NCBI GenBank assembly: GCA_050742975.1
Contig: JBOGDQ010000008.1
Location: forward strand, 1 to 31,382
Origin: JBDTGE01 sp050742975
GTDB taxonomy: Bacteria > Actinomycetota > Actinomycetes > Mycobacteriales > Jatrophihabitantaceae
Length of the DNA stretch: 31,382 nt
Direction of reading: 5' to 3'
Below, piece by piece: positions 1 through 7,443 of this stretch. The stretch's first letter is position 1. Every line of letters starts with the position of its first letter. Position numbers and translations under genes: made by a program. Under the pieces are notes generated by a model. That model searched no databases. It was not told where the DNA came from and saw nothing but the letters and a program-made list of their open reading frames with translations.

Positions 1-1210
1 ACTCCTCCCACCGCAGCGGGCGGTTGTCCAGCGCCGAAGGCAGCCGGAAGCCGTGGTCCACCAGGGTTCGCTTGCGCGACATATCCCCCTCGTACATGCC
101 ACCGACCTGTGGGACGGTGTTGTGCGACTCATCGATGATCAACAGGAAGTCATCAGGGAAATAGTCCAGCAGGCAGGCAGGCGCGGAGCCTGCCTCGCGG
201 CCGTCGATATGGCGCGAGTAATTCTCGATGCCCGAGCAGAAACCGACCTGGCGCATCATCTCGATGTCGTAGCTGGTGCGCATCCGCAGCCGCTGCGCCT
301 CAAGCAGCTTGCCCTGCCTGTCGAGCTTGTCGAGCTGAGTCTCCAGCTCCGCCTCGATACTCTGGATCGCCCGCTCCATCCGTTCCGGGCCCGCGACGTA
401 ATGGGTGGCCGGGTAGATCCGCACCTGCTCAACCTGGCGGACGATGTCTCCGGTCAGCGGGTGAAGGTAGTACAGCGACTCCACCTCGTCGCCGAAGAAC
501 TCGATCCGCACCGCCAGCTCCTCGTAGGCGGGAATCACTTCGACGGTGTCGCCGCGCACCCGGAACGTGCCACGGGCGAACGCCAGGTCGTTGCGGGTGT
601 ACTGCACATCGACAAGGGCGCGCAGCAGCAGGTCCCGCCCTACCTCGGTGCCGACCTTCAGATCGATCGAGCGGTCGAGGTAGGACTGTGGGGTGCCGAG
701 GCCGTAGATGCAGGACACCGAGGCGACCACGATGACGTCGCGCCGGGAGAGCAGGTTCGACGTCGCGGAGTGCCGCAGCCGCTCCACGTCGTCGTTGACC
801 GAGGAATCCTTCTCGATGTAGGTGTCGGTCTGCGGGACGTAGGCCTCCGGCTGGTAGTAGTCGTAGTAGCTCACGAAGTACTCGACCGCGTTGTCGGGGA
901 AGAAGCCACGCAGCTCGTTCGCCAGCTGGGCGGCCAGCGTCTTGTTCGGCGCGAGCACCAGCGTCGGCCGCTGCACCTGCTCGATCAGCCAGGCCGCCGT
1001 CGCCGACTTGCCGGTTCCGGTCGCACCGAGCAGCACGACATCCTTCTCCCCCGCGCCGACCCGCCTGACCAGGTCTTCGATCGCCTGCGGCTGGTCGCCG
1101 GCAGGCCCGTAATCGCTGACGACCCGGAACCGGCCGTCCACACGCGGGATTTCCGAGACCGGCCGGAACTCGGAATGCGCCACCACTGGGTACTCGGTTG
1201 CGAACGCCAC
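1..1210 (-). CDS. uvrB: UvrABC system protein B (excinuclease helicase subunit), 3' end outside window
   Basis: Encodes about the first 403 residues of UvrB, the damage-verification subunit of nucleotide excision repair that works with UvrA and UvrC; the family is about 700 residues, so the C-terminal half lies beyond base 1. Visible motifs are the Walker A loop GATGTGKS near residue 60, the tyrosine-rich beta-hairpin region (YYDYYQPEAYVP) that clamps one DNA strand, and the DESH helicase box followed by the VGGMYEGD segment near the window edge. I chose the GTG at 1210 because the protein then starts VAFATEYPVVAHSEF, the N-terminus I associate with related actinobacterial UvrB; no ATG lies in this frame nearby, and an AGGGG lies rather far (about 19 nt) upstream. 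It is divergent from the DUF402 gene, as in M. tuberculosis Rv1632c-uvrB. Identity is very secure; the start is moderately secure. Confidence 0.97.
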   Translation of the reverse strand, partial: MAFATEYPVVAHSEFRPVSEIPRVDGRFRVVSDYGPAGDQPQAIEDLVRRVGAGEKDVVLLGATGTGKSATAAWLIEQVQRPTLVLAPNKTLAAQLANELRGFFPDNAVEYFVSYYDYYQPEAYVPQTDTYIEKDSSVNDDVERLRHSATSNLLSRRDVIVVASVSCIYGLGTPQSYLDRSIDLKVGTEVGRDLLLRALVDVQYTRNDLAFARGTFRVRGDTVEVIPAYEELAVRIEFFGDEVESLYYLHPLTGDIVRQVEQVRIYPATHYVAGPERMERAIQSIEAELETQLDKLDRQGKLLEAQRLRMRTSYDIEMMRQVGFCSGIENYSRHIDGREAGSAPACLLDYFPDDFLLIIDESHNTVPQVGGMYEGDMSRKRTLVDHGFRLPSALDNRPLRWEE

Positions 1211-1293
1211 ATGACCAGGGTAACCGCGACCCCTGACAGAACCGCACGTTCGCCGGATTGCCGTATCCGAGGAAGCTCTTACTAAGGAGATCA

Positions 1294-1342
1294 CAAGTAA
1301 GTCGACGCCGATCATGGCTCTACCAGCGGTGTTGACTTACTT
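1294..1342. promoter_or_regulatory. Inverted repeat with -35 box in the uvrB/DUF402 divergent promoter region
   Basis: A perfect 9-bp inverted repeat, AAGTAAGTC (1295-1303) and GACTTACTT (1334-1342), flanks 30 bp. The right arm overlaps TTGACT (1332-1337), a good -35 hexamer. TAGTAT at 1353-1358 is a possible -10 with a short 15-bp spacer, and an AAGG ribosome-binding site lies 8 bases before the GTG at 1383. A dyad over a -35 box suggests a regulator-binding site, but arms separated by 30 bp could also be chance. Binding protein unknown. Confidence 0.4.
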
Positions 1343-1382
1343 TTGGTCGGATTAGTATCTACCGGCACAGTAAGGTCGAATT

Positions 1383-1919
1383 GTGTCCAACGACGCTAGA
1401 GCATCCGCCCCCATCCATCCGCCCAAGATCGAGCTGTTCGACGTCGCCGGCATGACCAACACCGACCCCAAGGGCTGTGTCCGCGCGGTCGAGGAGTATC
1501 GGGTGACGCCCTTCGGCCTGTACATGGCGCGCCCGACGCCAGGGCGGGCCCAGTTCCACTACCTTGAATCGTGGCTGCTGCCAGCACTCCGGCTGCGGGT
1601 GTCTGATTTCTGGTTCTCACCCGGCCACGAGCTCGATCAGGACCTCTACCTCGACGTGGCGAGCGTCGAGGAGACCGCGGGCATCTGGCGCACCGAGGAC
1701 CATTACCTCGACCTCGTTCTGCGGACCGGCCGTGAGGTCGAACTACTCGATGTCGACGAACTGCTCAGCGCAACCCTTGCCAGGCTGCTCGACACCGTGG
1801 CGGCGCGGCGGGCGCTGCAGACCGCGTACCGTGCGGTGGACGGGCTCGCCCGCCACGGTTACGATCTCCGGCGCTGGCTGTCCACTATGGACATCGCTCT
1901 CACCTGGCGGCGGCGTTGA
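1383..1919 (+). CDS. DUF402 domain protein
   Basis: A 178-residue protein of the DUF402 family, whose members resemble the FAU-1 nucleotide/RNA-binding fold; no reaction can be assigned from sequence alone. The family signature is clear: an FHYLESWLLPALRLRVSDFW core near residues 58-77, PGHELDQDLYLDV near 82-94, and the second conserved strand-helix unit around HYLDLVLRTG. The C-terminal helix ends in LTWRRR. The GTG at 1383 is preceded by AAGG at a good distance. It is divergent from uvrB, matching the position of Rv1632c next to uvrB in M. tuberculosis (from memory). A weaker homologue follows 90 bases downstream on the same strand. No signal peptide or membrane segment. Confidence 0.85.
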   Translation: MSNDARASAPIHPPKIELFDVAGMTNTDPKGCVRAVEEYRVTPFGLYMARPTPGRAQFHYLESWLLPALRLRVSDFWFSPGHELDQDLYLDVASVEETAGIWRTEDHYLDLVLRTGREVELLDVDELLSATLARLLDTVAARRALQTAYRAVDGLARHGYDLRRWLSTMDIALTWRRR

Positions 1920-2008
1920 CGTAGCGCAAATAGGCGGTAGCGTCAACCACTATCTGCCGTAACTTACTGTCACGTAACGGGTTCCGCGACATTACGGCAT
2001 GGTGTCAT

Positions 2009-2587
2009 GTGCTGTTCAAGGCACCCCGGGCAAGATCTTCCACACTCGCTACCGCTAACGTCTTGGCCGTGCGGACGGCCATCACAGCTCAGCTCACCGA
2101 CATCGTCAACACATTCACGGCGGAACGGACTTATTCCTCCGGCGGTACCACACCGTTGACGCTGTGCTCTGTGGAGCGATGGGGCCTGAGAACTGATTGC
2201 ACCACGCCGGAGCACCCGTTCGTAGAGTCCGAGGCAACCTGGCTGCTGGCCGATTCCGGACTGCGCCTGACGTTGCAGCGCGCACGGTCGCGGCACTCAA
2301 AGCCGCTCCCCACCGTGCTGACCGCCGTCAAGGTGCAGCGAGACACCCGTTCGTGGCAGACCACCGATCTGCTGCTCGGCTTGGAGATCGCCGGCAACCG
2401 CACGCCGAGGTTCGCGCGCTCGGAGGAGTTCGCGTCGGCTGTCGCCGGGGGTGTGATCACGCCACCGGACGCGGACCTCGCCCTGCAGACCGTGCATCAG
2501 GCGCTGGAAGAATTGTGCTCCTGCGATCACGATGTGGACATCTGGCTTGCCCGCCAGGGCATCGTGGACAGTTGGCCGCCGCGCTAG
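2009..2587 (+). CDS. Divergent tandem paralogue of the DUF402 protein
   Basis: A 192-residue protein that at first sight is unknown, but it aligns by eye with the upstream DUF402 protein over most of its length. Shared landmarks in the same order are VE near the front, E..WLL...LRL, a W.T.D..L.L...G unit, an E..SA block, ALQT, and a closing D.D...WL. The first-half PGHELDQDLYLDV signature of DUF402 is missing, so the fold may be kept while the binding site is altered. I give the GTG at 2009; no convincing Shine-Dalgarno sequence precedes it, and an internal GTG at 2069 is an alternative. The stop codon TAG (2585-2587) interlocks with that of convergent coaE in the palindrome CTAG. Function unknown. 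Confidence 0.65.
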   Translation: MLFKAPRARSSTLATANVLAVRTAITAQLTDIVNTFTAERTYSSGGTTPLTLCSVERWGLRTDCTTPEHPFVESEATWLLADSGLRLTLQRARSRHSKPLPTVLTAVKVQRDTRSWQTTDLLLGLEIAGNRTPRFARSEEFASAVAGGVITPPDADLALQTVHQALEELCSCDHDVDIWLARQGIVDSWPPR

Positions 2588-3765
2588 GAGCCCGCTCGGC
2601 GGGCCCATTCCTCGGCACGCACCAGTGCCGCATTGATCCACGGCTGCTTGCCCACCGCATAACCCTCGACGCTGTCGTCGGCCGCGTGGGTCGCAGCCAA
2701 CGCTCGCTTCAGCTGCTGGTACTCCTGCCGCGCCTCGCCGTGCGCCCGCAGCCAGTCACGGAACAGCAGCGCCAACCGCTGCGCAGGCCAGTCCGCCACC
2801 CGCAGGTGCAGGTTGACCGCCCGGCCAGGGTCAGCGCTCACATGTAACCGCTTGCGCCAGTGTTCGGGGTCGGGATCGATCGGTTGCGGGTCGTCGCGAT
2901 CGATCCGCTCGATCCTCGGGAAACCCGCATCCGCGAGCGGCACCGCGAGACTGTCGGCAACCTGCAGGCTGGCGACGGTGAGCTGCAGGTCGATCACGTC
3001 CTTCGCGGCGAGGCTTGGCACCGCGGTGGAACCGATGTGGTCGAGCCGGATCGCCTTGCCCGCCGCGGCGGGCCTCACCCGCGCCATGATCCGCTCGGCC
3101 TGCGTCGGCCAGGTCGGGTCGTATTCCGCGATCCTTGCTGGTGCCGGTGGCCGGGGCATCCGTAGCCGCAGATGCGCCTCGAACGGCACCAGCCGGTCCG
3201 ACCACAGCTTGTCCACCTCTGCCAGCAGCACGTCGGGAGTCTCGGCATTGTCCAGCCAGACGTCGGCGGCTTCCCTGCGCTGCGCCTCGGTGGCCTGCGC
3301 ACCGATGCGGGCGCGTGCGTCGGCCTCGTCGAGGCCACGGCGCCCCAGCCTGCTGACCCTGCTGGCCACCGGGGCGTCCACCACCGCCACGAGGTGGTAA
3401 ATGGCGGTTAGACCGCCCTCGACCAGCAAGGGGATGTCGTGCACGACGATCGCCTCCGGCGCGGCCCGCGCCATCAACTCGGCCGTACGGGCTCCGATCC
3501 TGGGGTGCGTGATCGCGTTCAGCCGCTGCCGCGACTGTTCGTCGGCGAACGCCAGCCTAGCCAGCCCAGGACGGTCGAGGCTGCCGTCGGCGAGCACGCC
3601 CGTTCCAAACTCAGCCACCAGTGCTGACAGGCCCTCGGTGCCCGGTTCGACGATCTCCCGGGCTATCGCGTCGGCGTCAATCACGACGGCACCATGTTCG
3701 GCCAGCCTTCCGGCGACGGTCGACTTTCCGGAACCGATCCCTCCGGTCAATCCCACGCGCAGCAT
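2584..3765 (-). CDS. coaE: Dephospho-CoA kinase fused to a GrpB/UPF0157 domain
   Basis: Catalyses the last step of coenzyme A synthesis, ATP-dependent phosphorylation of the ribose 3'-hydroxyl of dephospho-CoA, in the cytosol. The protein has 393 residues. Residues 1-200 are the kinase, with the P-loop GLTGGIGSGKST at 5-16 and the DADAIAREIVEPG segment typical of CoaE. From about residue 205 follows a GrpB-like (UPF0157) nucleotidyltransferase-fold domain with the signature HIGSTAVP. The same fusion is known from mycobacterial CoaE (about 407 residues). The ATG at 3765 is chosen over longer starts because GGGAGG lies 8 bases upstream and the P-loop then sits at residue 5. The gene ends tail to tail with the DUF402 paralogue, sharing CTAG. 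Confidence 0.96.
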   Translation of the reverse strand: MLRVGLTGGIGSGKSTVAGRLAEHGAVVIDADAIAREIVEPGTEGLSALVAEFGTGVLADGSLDRPGLARLAFADEQSRQRLNAITHPRIGARTAELMARAAPEAIVVHDIPLLVEGGLTAIYHLVAVVDAPVASRVSRLGRRGLDEADARARIGAQATEAQRREAADVWLDNAETPDVLLAEVDKLWSDRLVPFEAHLRLRMPRPPAPARIAEYDPTWPTQAERIMARVRPAAAGKAIRLDHIGSTAVPSLAAKDVIDLQLTVASLQVADSLAVPLADAGFPRIERIDRDDPQPIDPDPEHWRKRLHVSADPGRAVNLHLRVADWPAQRLALLFRDWLRAHGEARQEYQQLKRALAATHAADDSVEGYAVGKQPWINAALVRAEEWARRAGS

Positions 3766-3907
3766 GTGGTCATCCTCCCAGTAGGTACCCACTGCGACGG
3801 CACCGGGAGGATTCGCTCCAGTGGTTGATGACACGCCGCAGATATCCCGCGCATTCGCAGATAGGTCACGTACTGTCCGTCAACAAGTGTCACCCACAGG
3901 AGGAACC

Positions 3908-3994
3908 ATGAGCGACCATGGCGCAGCCTGCGGAGCCTCGCTCACGCGTTCCGACCGGGTGCGGGTGCCCCGCGAGTCACAGGAGGAACCATGA
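3908..3994 (+). CDS. 28-aa leader-like small ORF, coupled to the next gene
   Basis: A short ORF beginning ATGAGCGAC behind a very strong ribosome-binding site (AGGAGG, 4 bases before the ATG). It encodes 28 residues and its TGA overlaps the ATG of the next ORF (ATGA, 3991-3994). The last five codons, for SQEEP, are themselves the Shine-Dalgarno region of the next gene. The segment CACAGGAGGAACCATGAG occurs twice, at 3895-3912 and 3978-3995, so each cistron has an identical initiation site. About three quarters of its third codon positions are G/C. It could be a real microprotein or a regulatory leader peptide. No function recognised. Confidence 0.5.
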   Translation: MSDHGAACGASLTRSDRVRVPRESQEEP

Positions 3995-4206
3995 GGGTCG
4001 GCGGCTCGCACCAAGGAAATCACCGCCTGGGCACGCCTGGCCTGGTGCACTGCGTGCTGTACCGCCCGGTCGCCGACGCACTGGCCGAGTACCGGCGCAA
4101 CTGGTTCACCGCATTGCTGATCCCCGCCAAGCACAGCCTGGCCGGCCTGCGCCGCCGTGCCGCGATGGCGGCGACGGAGACCGCCTGGGCGCCGGTCACT
4201 GCCTGA
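3991..4206 (+). CDS. Small protein of unknown function (71 aa)
   Basis: Encodes 71 residues, beginning MRVGGSHQGNHRLG. Nearly nine in ten third codon positions are G or C, which supports real coding over chance. The start has a textbook AGGAGG at 4 bases and overlaps the stop of the upstream 28-aa ORF, so translation is probably coupled. The middle contains an amphipathic LYRPVADALAEYRRNW helix and a basic LRRRAA stretch; there is no signal peptide, clear membrane segment or Cys pair. It is divergent from coaE and convergent with rpsA, separated from the latter by a strong terminator. I do not recognise the family. Confidence 0.6.
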   Translation: MRVGGSHQGNHRLGTPGLVHCVLYRPVADALAEYRRNWFTALLIPAKHSLAGLRRRAAMAATETAWAPVTA

Positions 4207-4231
4207 GTTCCCGGCGCATTTGCGGGAATGC

Positions 4232-4269
4232 GCAAGGGGCCCACACCACGAGTGGTGTGGGCCCCTTGC
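4232..4269. terminator. Bidirectional terminator between the 71-aa gene and rpsA
   Basis: A perfect 18-bp inverted repeat: GCAAGGGGCCCACACCAC (4232-4249) pairs with GTGGTGTGGGCCCCTTGC (4252-4269), leaving an apparent loop of about four bases. It sits exactly between two converging genes (stop at 4206 on plus, stop at 4284 on minus). There is no long U tract, as is common in GC-rich actinobacteria. It should stop transcription from both sides. Confidence 0.9.
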
Positions 4270-4283
4270 TATCGGCGTGCGGG

Positions 4284-5780
4284 TCAGGCGCCTCCGGACA
4301 GCTTCTCGCGCAGCGCGGCGAGCTGCTCGTCGCTGGCGAGCGTACCTCCGGTACGGGCGGGTGCCTCGCTGCCGGCGGAGTAGTGCTGCTGCTCGCTTGC
4401 GGACGCCGCACTCTCGGAGCTGCCTGCGGTAGCACCTTCGGCAGCCTCTGCGTCGGCCTGCGCCGCCTTGGTGACCTGCTTCATGTGCTGCTCGTAGCGC
4501 GTGTGCGCCTCGGCGTACTGCCGCTCCCATTCCTCACGCTGCGTGTCGTAGCCGTCCTGCCACTCCTGAGTCTCCGGGTCGAAGCCATCGGGGTAGATGT
4601 AGTTGCCCTGCTCGTCGTAGTCGGCGGCCATGCCGTACTGCGTCGGGTCGAACTCGGCGTCGGCGGTGAAGCCCTCGTTCGCCTGCTTCAGCGACAAGGA
4701 GATCCGGCGGCGGTCCAGGTCGATGTCGATGACCTTGACCATGACCTCGCCGCCAACCTGCACGACCTGCTCAGGCAGCTCGACGTGGCGCTCGGCCAAC
4801 TCGGAGATGTGCACCAGACCCTCGATGCCCTCTTCCACACGCACGAACGCGCCGAACGGGACCAGCTTGGTGACCTTGCCGGGCACGACCTGTCCGATCT
4901 GGTGGGTCCGGGCAAACTGGCGCCACGGGTCCTCCTGCGTCGCCTTGAGCGACAGCGAGACGCGCTCGCGATCCAGGTCGATGTCGAGCACCTCGACGGT
5001 GACCTCCTGGCCGACCTCGACGACCTCGGACGGGTGATCGATGTGCTTCCACGACAGCTCGGACACGTGCACGAGACCGTCGACCCCGCCGAGGTCCACG
5101 AACGCGCCGAAGTTGACGATCGAGGACACGACACCGGTGCGGACCTGGCCCTTGGCCAGCTTGTTCAGGAACTCGCTGCGCACCTCGGACTGGGTCTGCT
5201 CCAGCCACGCGCGCCGCGACAGCACGACGTTGTTGCGGTTCTTGTCCAGCTCGATGATCTTCGCCTCGAGCGTCTTGCCCACGTAGGGCTGCAGGTCGCG
5301 CACCCGGCGCATCTCCACGAGCGACGCGGGCAGGAAGCCCCGGAGGCCGATGTCGATGATCAGGCCACCCTTGACGACCTCGATGACCGTGCCCTCGACG
5401 ACCTCGTCGTTCTCCGTCTTCTCCTCGATCGTGCCCCAGGCCCGCTCGTACTGCGCGCGCTTCTTGGACAGGATCAGGCGGCCTTCCTTGTCCTCCTTCT
5501 GGAGCACGAGAGCTTCGATCTCATCGCCGACGGAGACGACCTCGTTGGGGTCGACGTCGTGCTTGATGGAGAGCTCGCGGGAAGGGATGACACCTTCGGT
5601 CTTGTACCCGATGTCGAGCAGGACCTCGTCGCGGTCGACCTTGACGATGGTGCCCTCGACGATGTCGCCATCGTTGAAGTACTTGATCGTGGAGTCGATG
5701 GCGGCGAGGAAGTCTTCGGCGGTGCCGATGTCGTTGATCGCGACCTGAGGAGTGGTCGGGGCTTCGGTGGTGGACGTCAT
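4284..5780 (-). CDS. rpsA: 30S ribosomal protein S1
   Basis: A 498-residue S1 protein that binds mRNA on the small ribosomal subunit. Four S1 (OB-fold) domains are visible: about residues 37-105 (DGDIVEGTIVKVDRDEVLLDIG), 124-190 (KGGLIIDIGLRGFLPASL), 210-280 (NFGAFVDLGGVDGLVHVSELS) and 297-367 (PFGAFVRVEEGIEGLVHISELA). Four domains rather than the six of E. coli is the actinobacterial form. An acidic, low-complexity tail follows and ends LREKLSGGA, the C-terminus I associate with this group. The ATG at 5780 gives MTSTTEAP before the first domain. Neighbours polA and coaE match the M. tuberculosis order Rv1629-1631. The transcript ends at the hairpin at 4232-4269. Confidence 0.98.
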   Translation of the reverse strand: MTSTTEAPTTPQVAINDIGTAEDFLAAIDSTIKYFNDGDIVEGTIVKVDRDEVLLDIGYKTEGVIPSRELSIKHDVDPNEVVSVGDEIEALVLQKEDKEGRLILSKKRAQYERAWGTIEEKTENDEVVEGTVIEVVKGGLIIDIGLRGFLPASLVEMRRVRDLQPYVGKTLEAKIIELDKNRNNVVLSRRAWLEQTQSEVRSEFLNKLAKGQVRTGVVSSIVNFGAFVDLGGVDGLVHVSELSWKHIDHPSEVVEVGQEVTVEVLDIDLDRERVSLSLKATQEDPWRQFARTHQIGQVVPGKVTKLVPFGAFVRVEEGIEGLVHISELAERHVELPEQVVQVGGEVMVKVIDIDLDRRRISLSLKQANEGFTADAEFDPTQYGMAADYDEQGNYIYPDGFDPETQEWQDGYDTQREEWERQYAEAHTRYEQHMKQVTKAAQADAEAAEGATAGSSESAASASEQQHYSAGSEAPARTGGTLASDEQLAALREKLSGGA

Positions 5781-5987
5781 TGAGTGGGTGGGTTCCTGAC
5801 AGTTGGTAGTGCGTGCGCGGACCAGCCCGGATCGACGAGCCGGGTGAAGGATCGACGAGCGGCCTACTCCATGTCGAGGCCACAGACCTGTTCCGCAGGC
5901 GCAAGCCTACTCCGGGCCAGCGTTTGCGGGGAAATCAGGCGGGTGCCCGCGTCGAGGACCGCTCGTGCGCCTGGGAGGATCGTCGCC

Positions 5988-6797
5988 GTGAGCGAGATTC
6001 CGCGTGCCGTGGGCATTGCCCGCCGAGCCGAGGACGCGGACACCACCGTGCGCGCCAACCGGCGCTGGTGGGACTCGGACGCCGACGCCTACCACGCCGA
6101 GCACGGCCAGTTCCTCGGCGAGGCGGATTTCGTCTGGTCGCCGGAGGCGCTGCGCGAACAGGACGCACGCCTGCTCGGCGACGTGCGCGGCCGGCAGATC
6201 CTCGAGGTCGGCTGCGGTAGCGCGATGTGCTCGCGCTGGCTCGTCGGGCAGGGCGCCCACCCCGTCGCGTCCGACATCTCCACCGGGATGCTGCGCCACG
6301 CTCGCGGCGCCAATGCGCGAACCGGGATCGACGTCCCGCTCGTGCAGGCGGACGCGCAGTACCTGCCGTTCGCCGCCGCGCAGTTCGACCTCGCATTCAC
6401 CGCGTTCGGTGCGGTGGCGTTCGTCGAGGACTCGGCCCGGGTCATGTGCGAGGTCGCGCGCGTGCTGCGTCCCGGTGGGCGCTGGGTGTTCGCAACGACG
6501 CACCCGATCCGGTGGTCCTTCCCCGACGACCCCGGGCCGGACGGGCTCACCGCGACCATGCCCTACTGGGACCGCACGCCGTACGTCGAGTTCGCCAAGT
6601 CGGGTGAGGCAACGTACGTCGAGCATCACCGCACGCTCGGCGATCGCGTGCGGGAGATCGTGGCCGCGGGCTTCCAGCTGCTGGACGTCGTCGAGCCCGA
6701 GTGGCCGGCCGGGCATGCCCAGGAGTGGGGACAGTGGTCGCCCCTGCGAGGGGCGATCCTGCCCGGCACCGCGATCTACGTGTGTGCCCTTCGTTAG
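5988..6797 (+). CDS. Class I SAM-dependent methyltransferase
   Basis: A 269-residue methyltransferase of the Methyltransf_11 type; substrate unknown. The SAM-binding motif I, ILEVGCGSAM, is near residues 71-80, followed by the acidic end of strand 2 (ASDIS), motif II with DLAFTAFGAV, and motif III with RVLRPGGRWVF. The GTG at 5988 is preceded by GGGAGG at 9 bases; the frame is open further upstream but that part overlaps the rpsA promoter region and has no start signal. Related methyltransferases are found between rpsA and polA in other actinomycetes (from memory). It is divergent from rpsA, with about 200 bases between the two starts. Confidence 0.88.
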   Translation: MSEIPRAVGIARRAEDADTTVRANRRWWDSDADAYHAEHGQFLGEADFVWSPEALREQDARLLGDVRGRQILEVGCGSAMCSRWLVGQGAHPVASDISTGMLRHARGANARTGIDVPLVQADAQYLPFAAAQFDLAFTAFGAVAFVEDSARVMCEVARVLRPGGRWVFATTHPIRWSFPDDPGPDGLTATMPYWDRTPYVEFAKSGEATYVEHHRTLGDRVREIVAAGFQLLDVVEPEWPAGHAQEWGQWSPLRGAILPGTAIYVCALR

Positions 6798-6860
6798 TGA
6801 CGACAGGCCGGCCAACGCTTCAACGCGAAATCATGATCAGACGCCGCCAGCGTGCCAGGA

Positions 6861-7443
6861 ATGCAGCTGCCTACGCCGATTCGCCCCGTTCGCCGTACGT
6901 GTGTCGCAGCCGCGCTCCCGACCGGTTTCGCGGTCGTGGCCGCCGGCTTGCTGCTGGCCGGCCCGGCGTCGGCAGCCGCGCCTTCGGCTGGACCGATGCG
7001 CCGGCCGACGTGACCGAGATACTGACCGTCAGGTCGAAGTTCGGCTCGACCGACTGCACCAGGGTCACCTGTATCGTGCAGGCCCGCGAGGGCACCAGCG
7101 CCACCAGCGGCAGCACGGCGACGTCGAGCCCGCTCGGTTTCGGTGCGGCCGCGAAGCCGACGACCACATCGTCCGCCACGTCGAAGTCCGGTCGTTCGAG
7201 CGTGCCCGGAGCGCTGCCGCGGGGCGACTCCGGGGAACCGGCTCGTCCGCGACGGGAGCCGCCGGTCCGCCTGCAGCCAACAGCGGTGCTCCGGCCCAGG
7301 GCGCACCGACCGGCGCGGACACCGGCCGGGCGGTCATCGCCTCTCCGGCGCTGCGGATCGAGGGTGGCGGCGCGCTGGCCGCGCTGCTGCTCACGATCGG
7401 CCTGTTCGTGCGAGGCCGGCAGAACCACTCGCGGGCGCGGTAG
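6861..7443 (+). pseudogene. Secreted membrane-anchored protein gene broken by two apparent frameshifts
   Basis: Three reading frames in succession carry the parts of one exported protein. From ATG 6861, the first frame gives a signal peptide: RPVRR, then a hydrophobic core (VVAAGLLLAG) and a PASAAA cleavage site; it hits TGA at 7011. The next frame, open from before 6980, gives an extracellular segment WTDAPADVTEILTV...DCTRVTCIVQAREGTS with two cysteines and good G/C third positions. The last frame, taking over around 7200-7240, gives a Gly/Ala/Pro linker, a C-terminal membrane span (GALAALLLTIGLFV) and a basic tail before TAG at 7441. Both changes are of the -1 type. Either this is a pseudogene or the assembly has two single-base errors. 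Function unknown; the layout resembles small cell-surface proteins. Confidence 0.65.

Noticed and set aside
1239..1252. GAAC-N5-GTTC dyad upstream of uvrB, resembling an SOS (LexA) box
   Set aside because: The actinobacterial SOS box has a 4-base centre and outer TC/GA pairs (TCGAAC-N4-GTTCGA). Here the centre is 5 bases, so it does not match.
53..1285. Long plus-strand open frame opposite uvrB
   Set aside because: It is an antisense shadow of uvrB; the minus strand carries all UvrB motifs.
3918..5783. 621-codon plus-strand frame across rpsA
   Set aside because: Antisense to a clear S1 protein; repetitive Leu/Asp/Val composition is typical of the complement of GC-rich genes.
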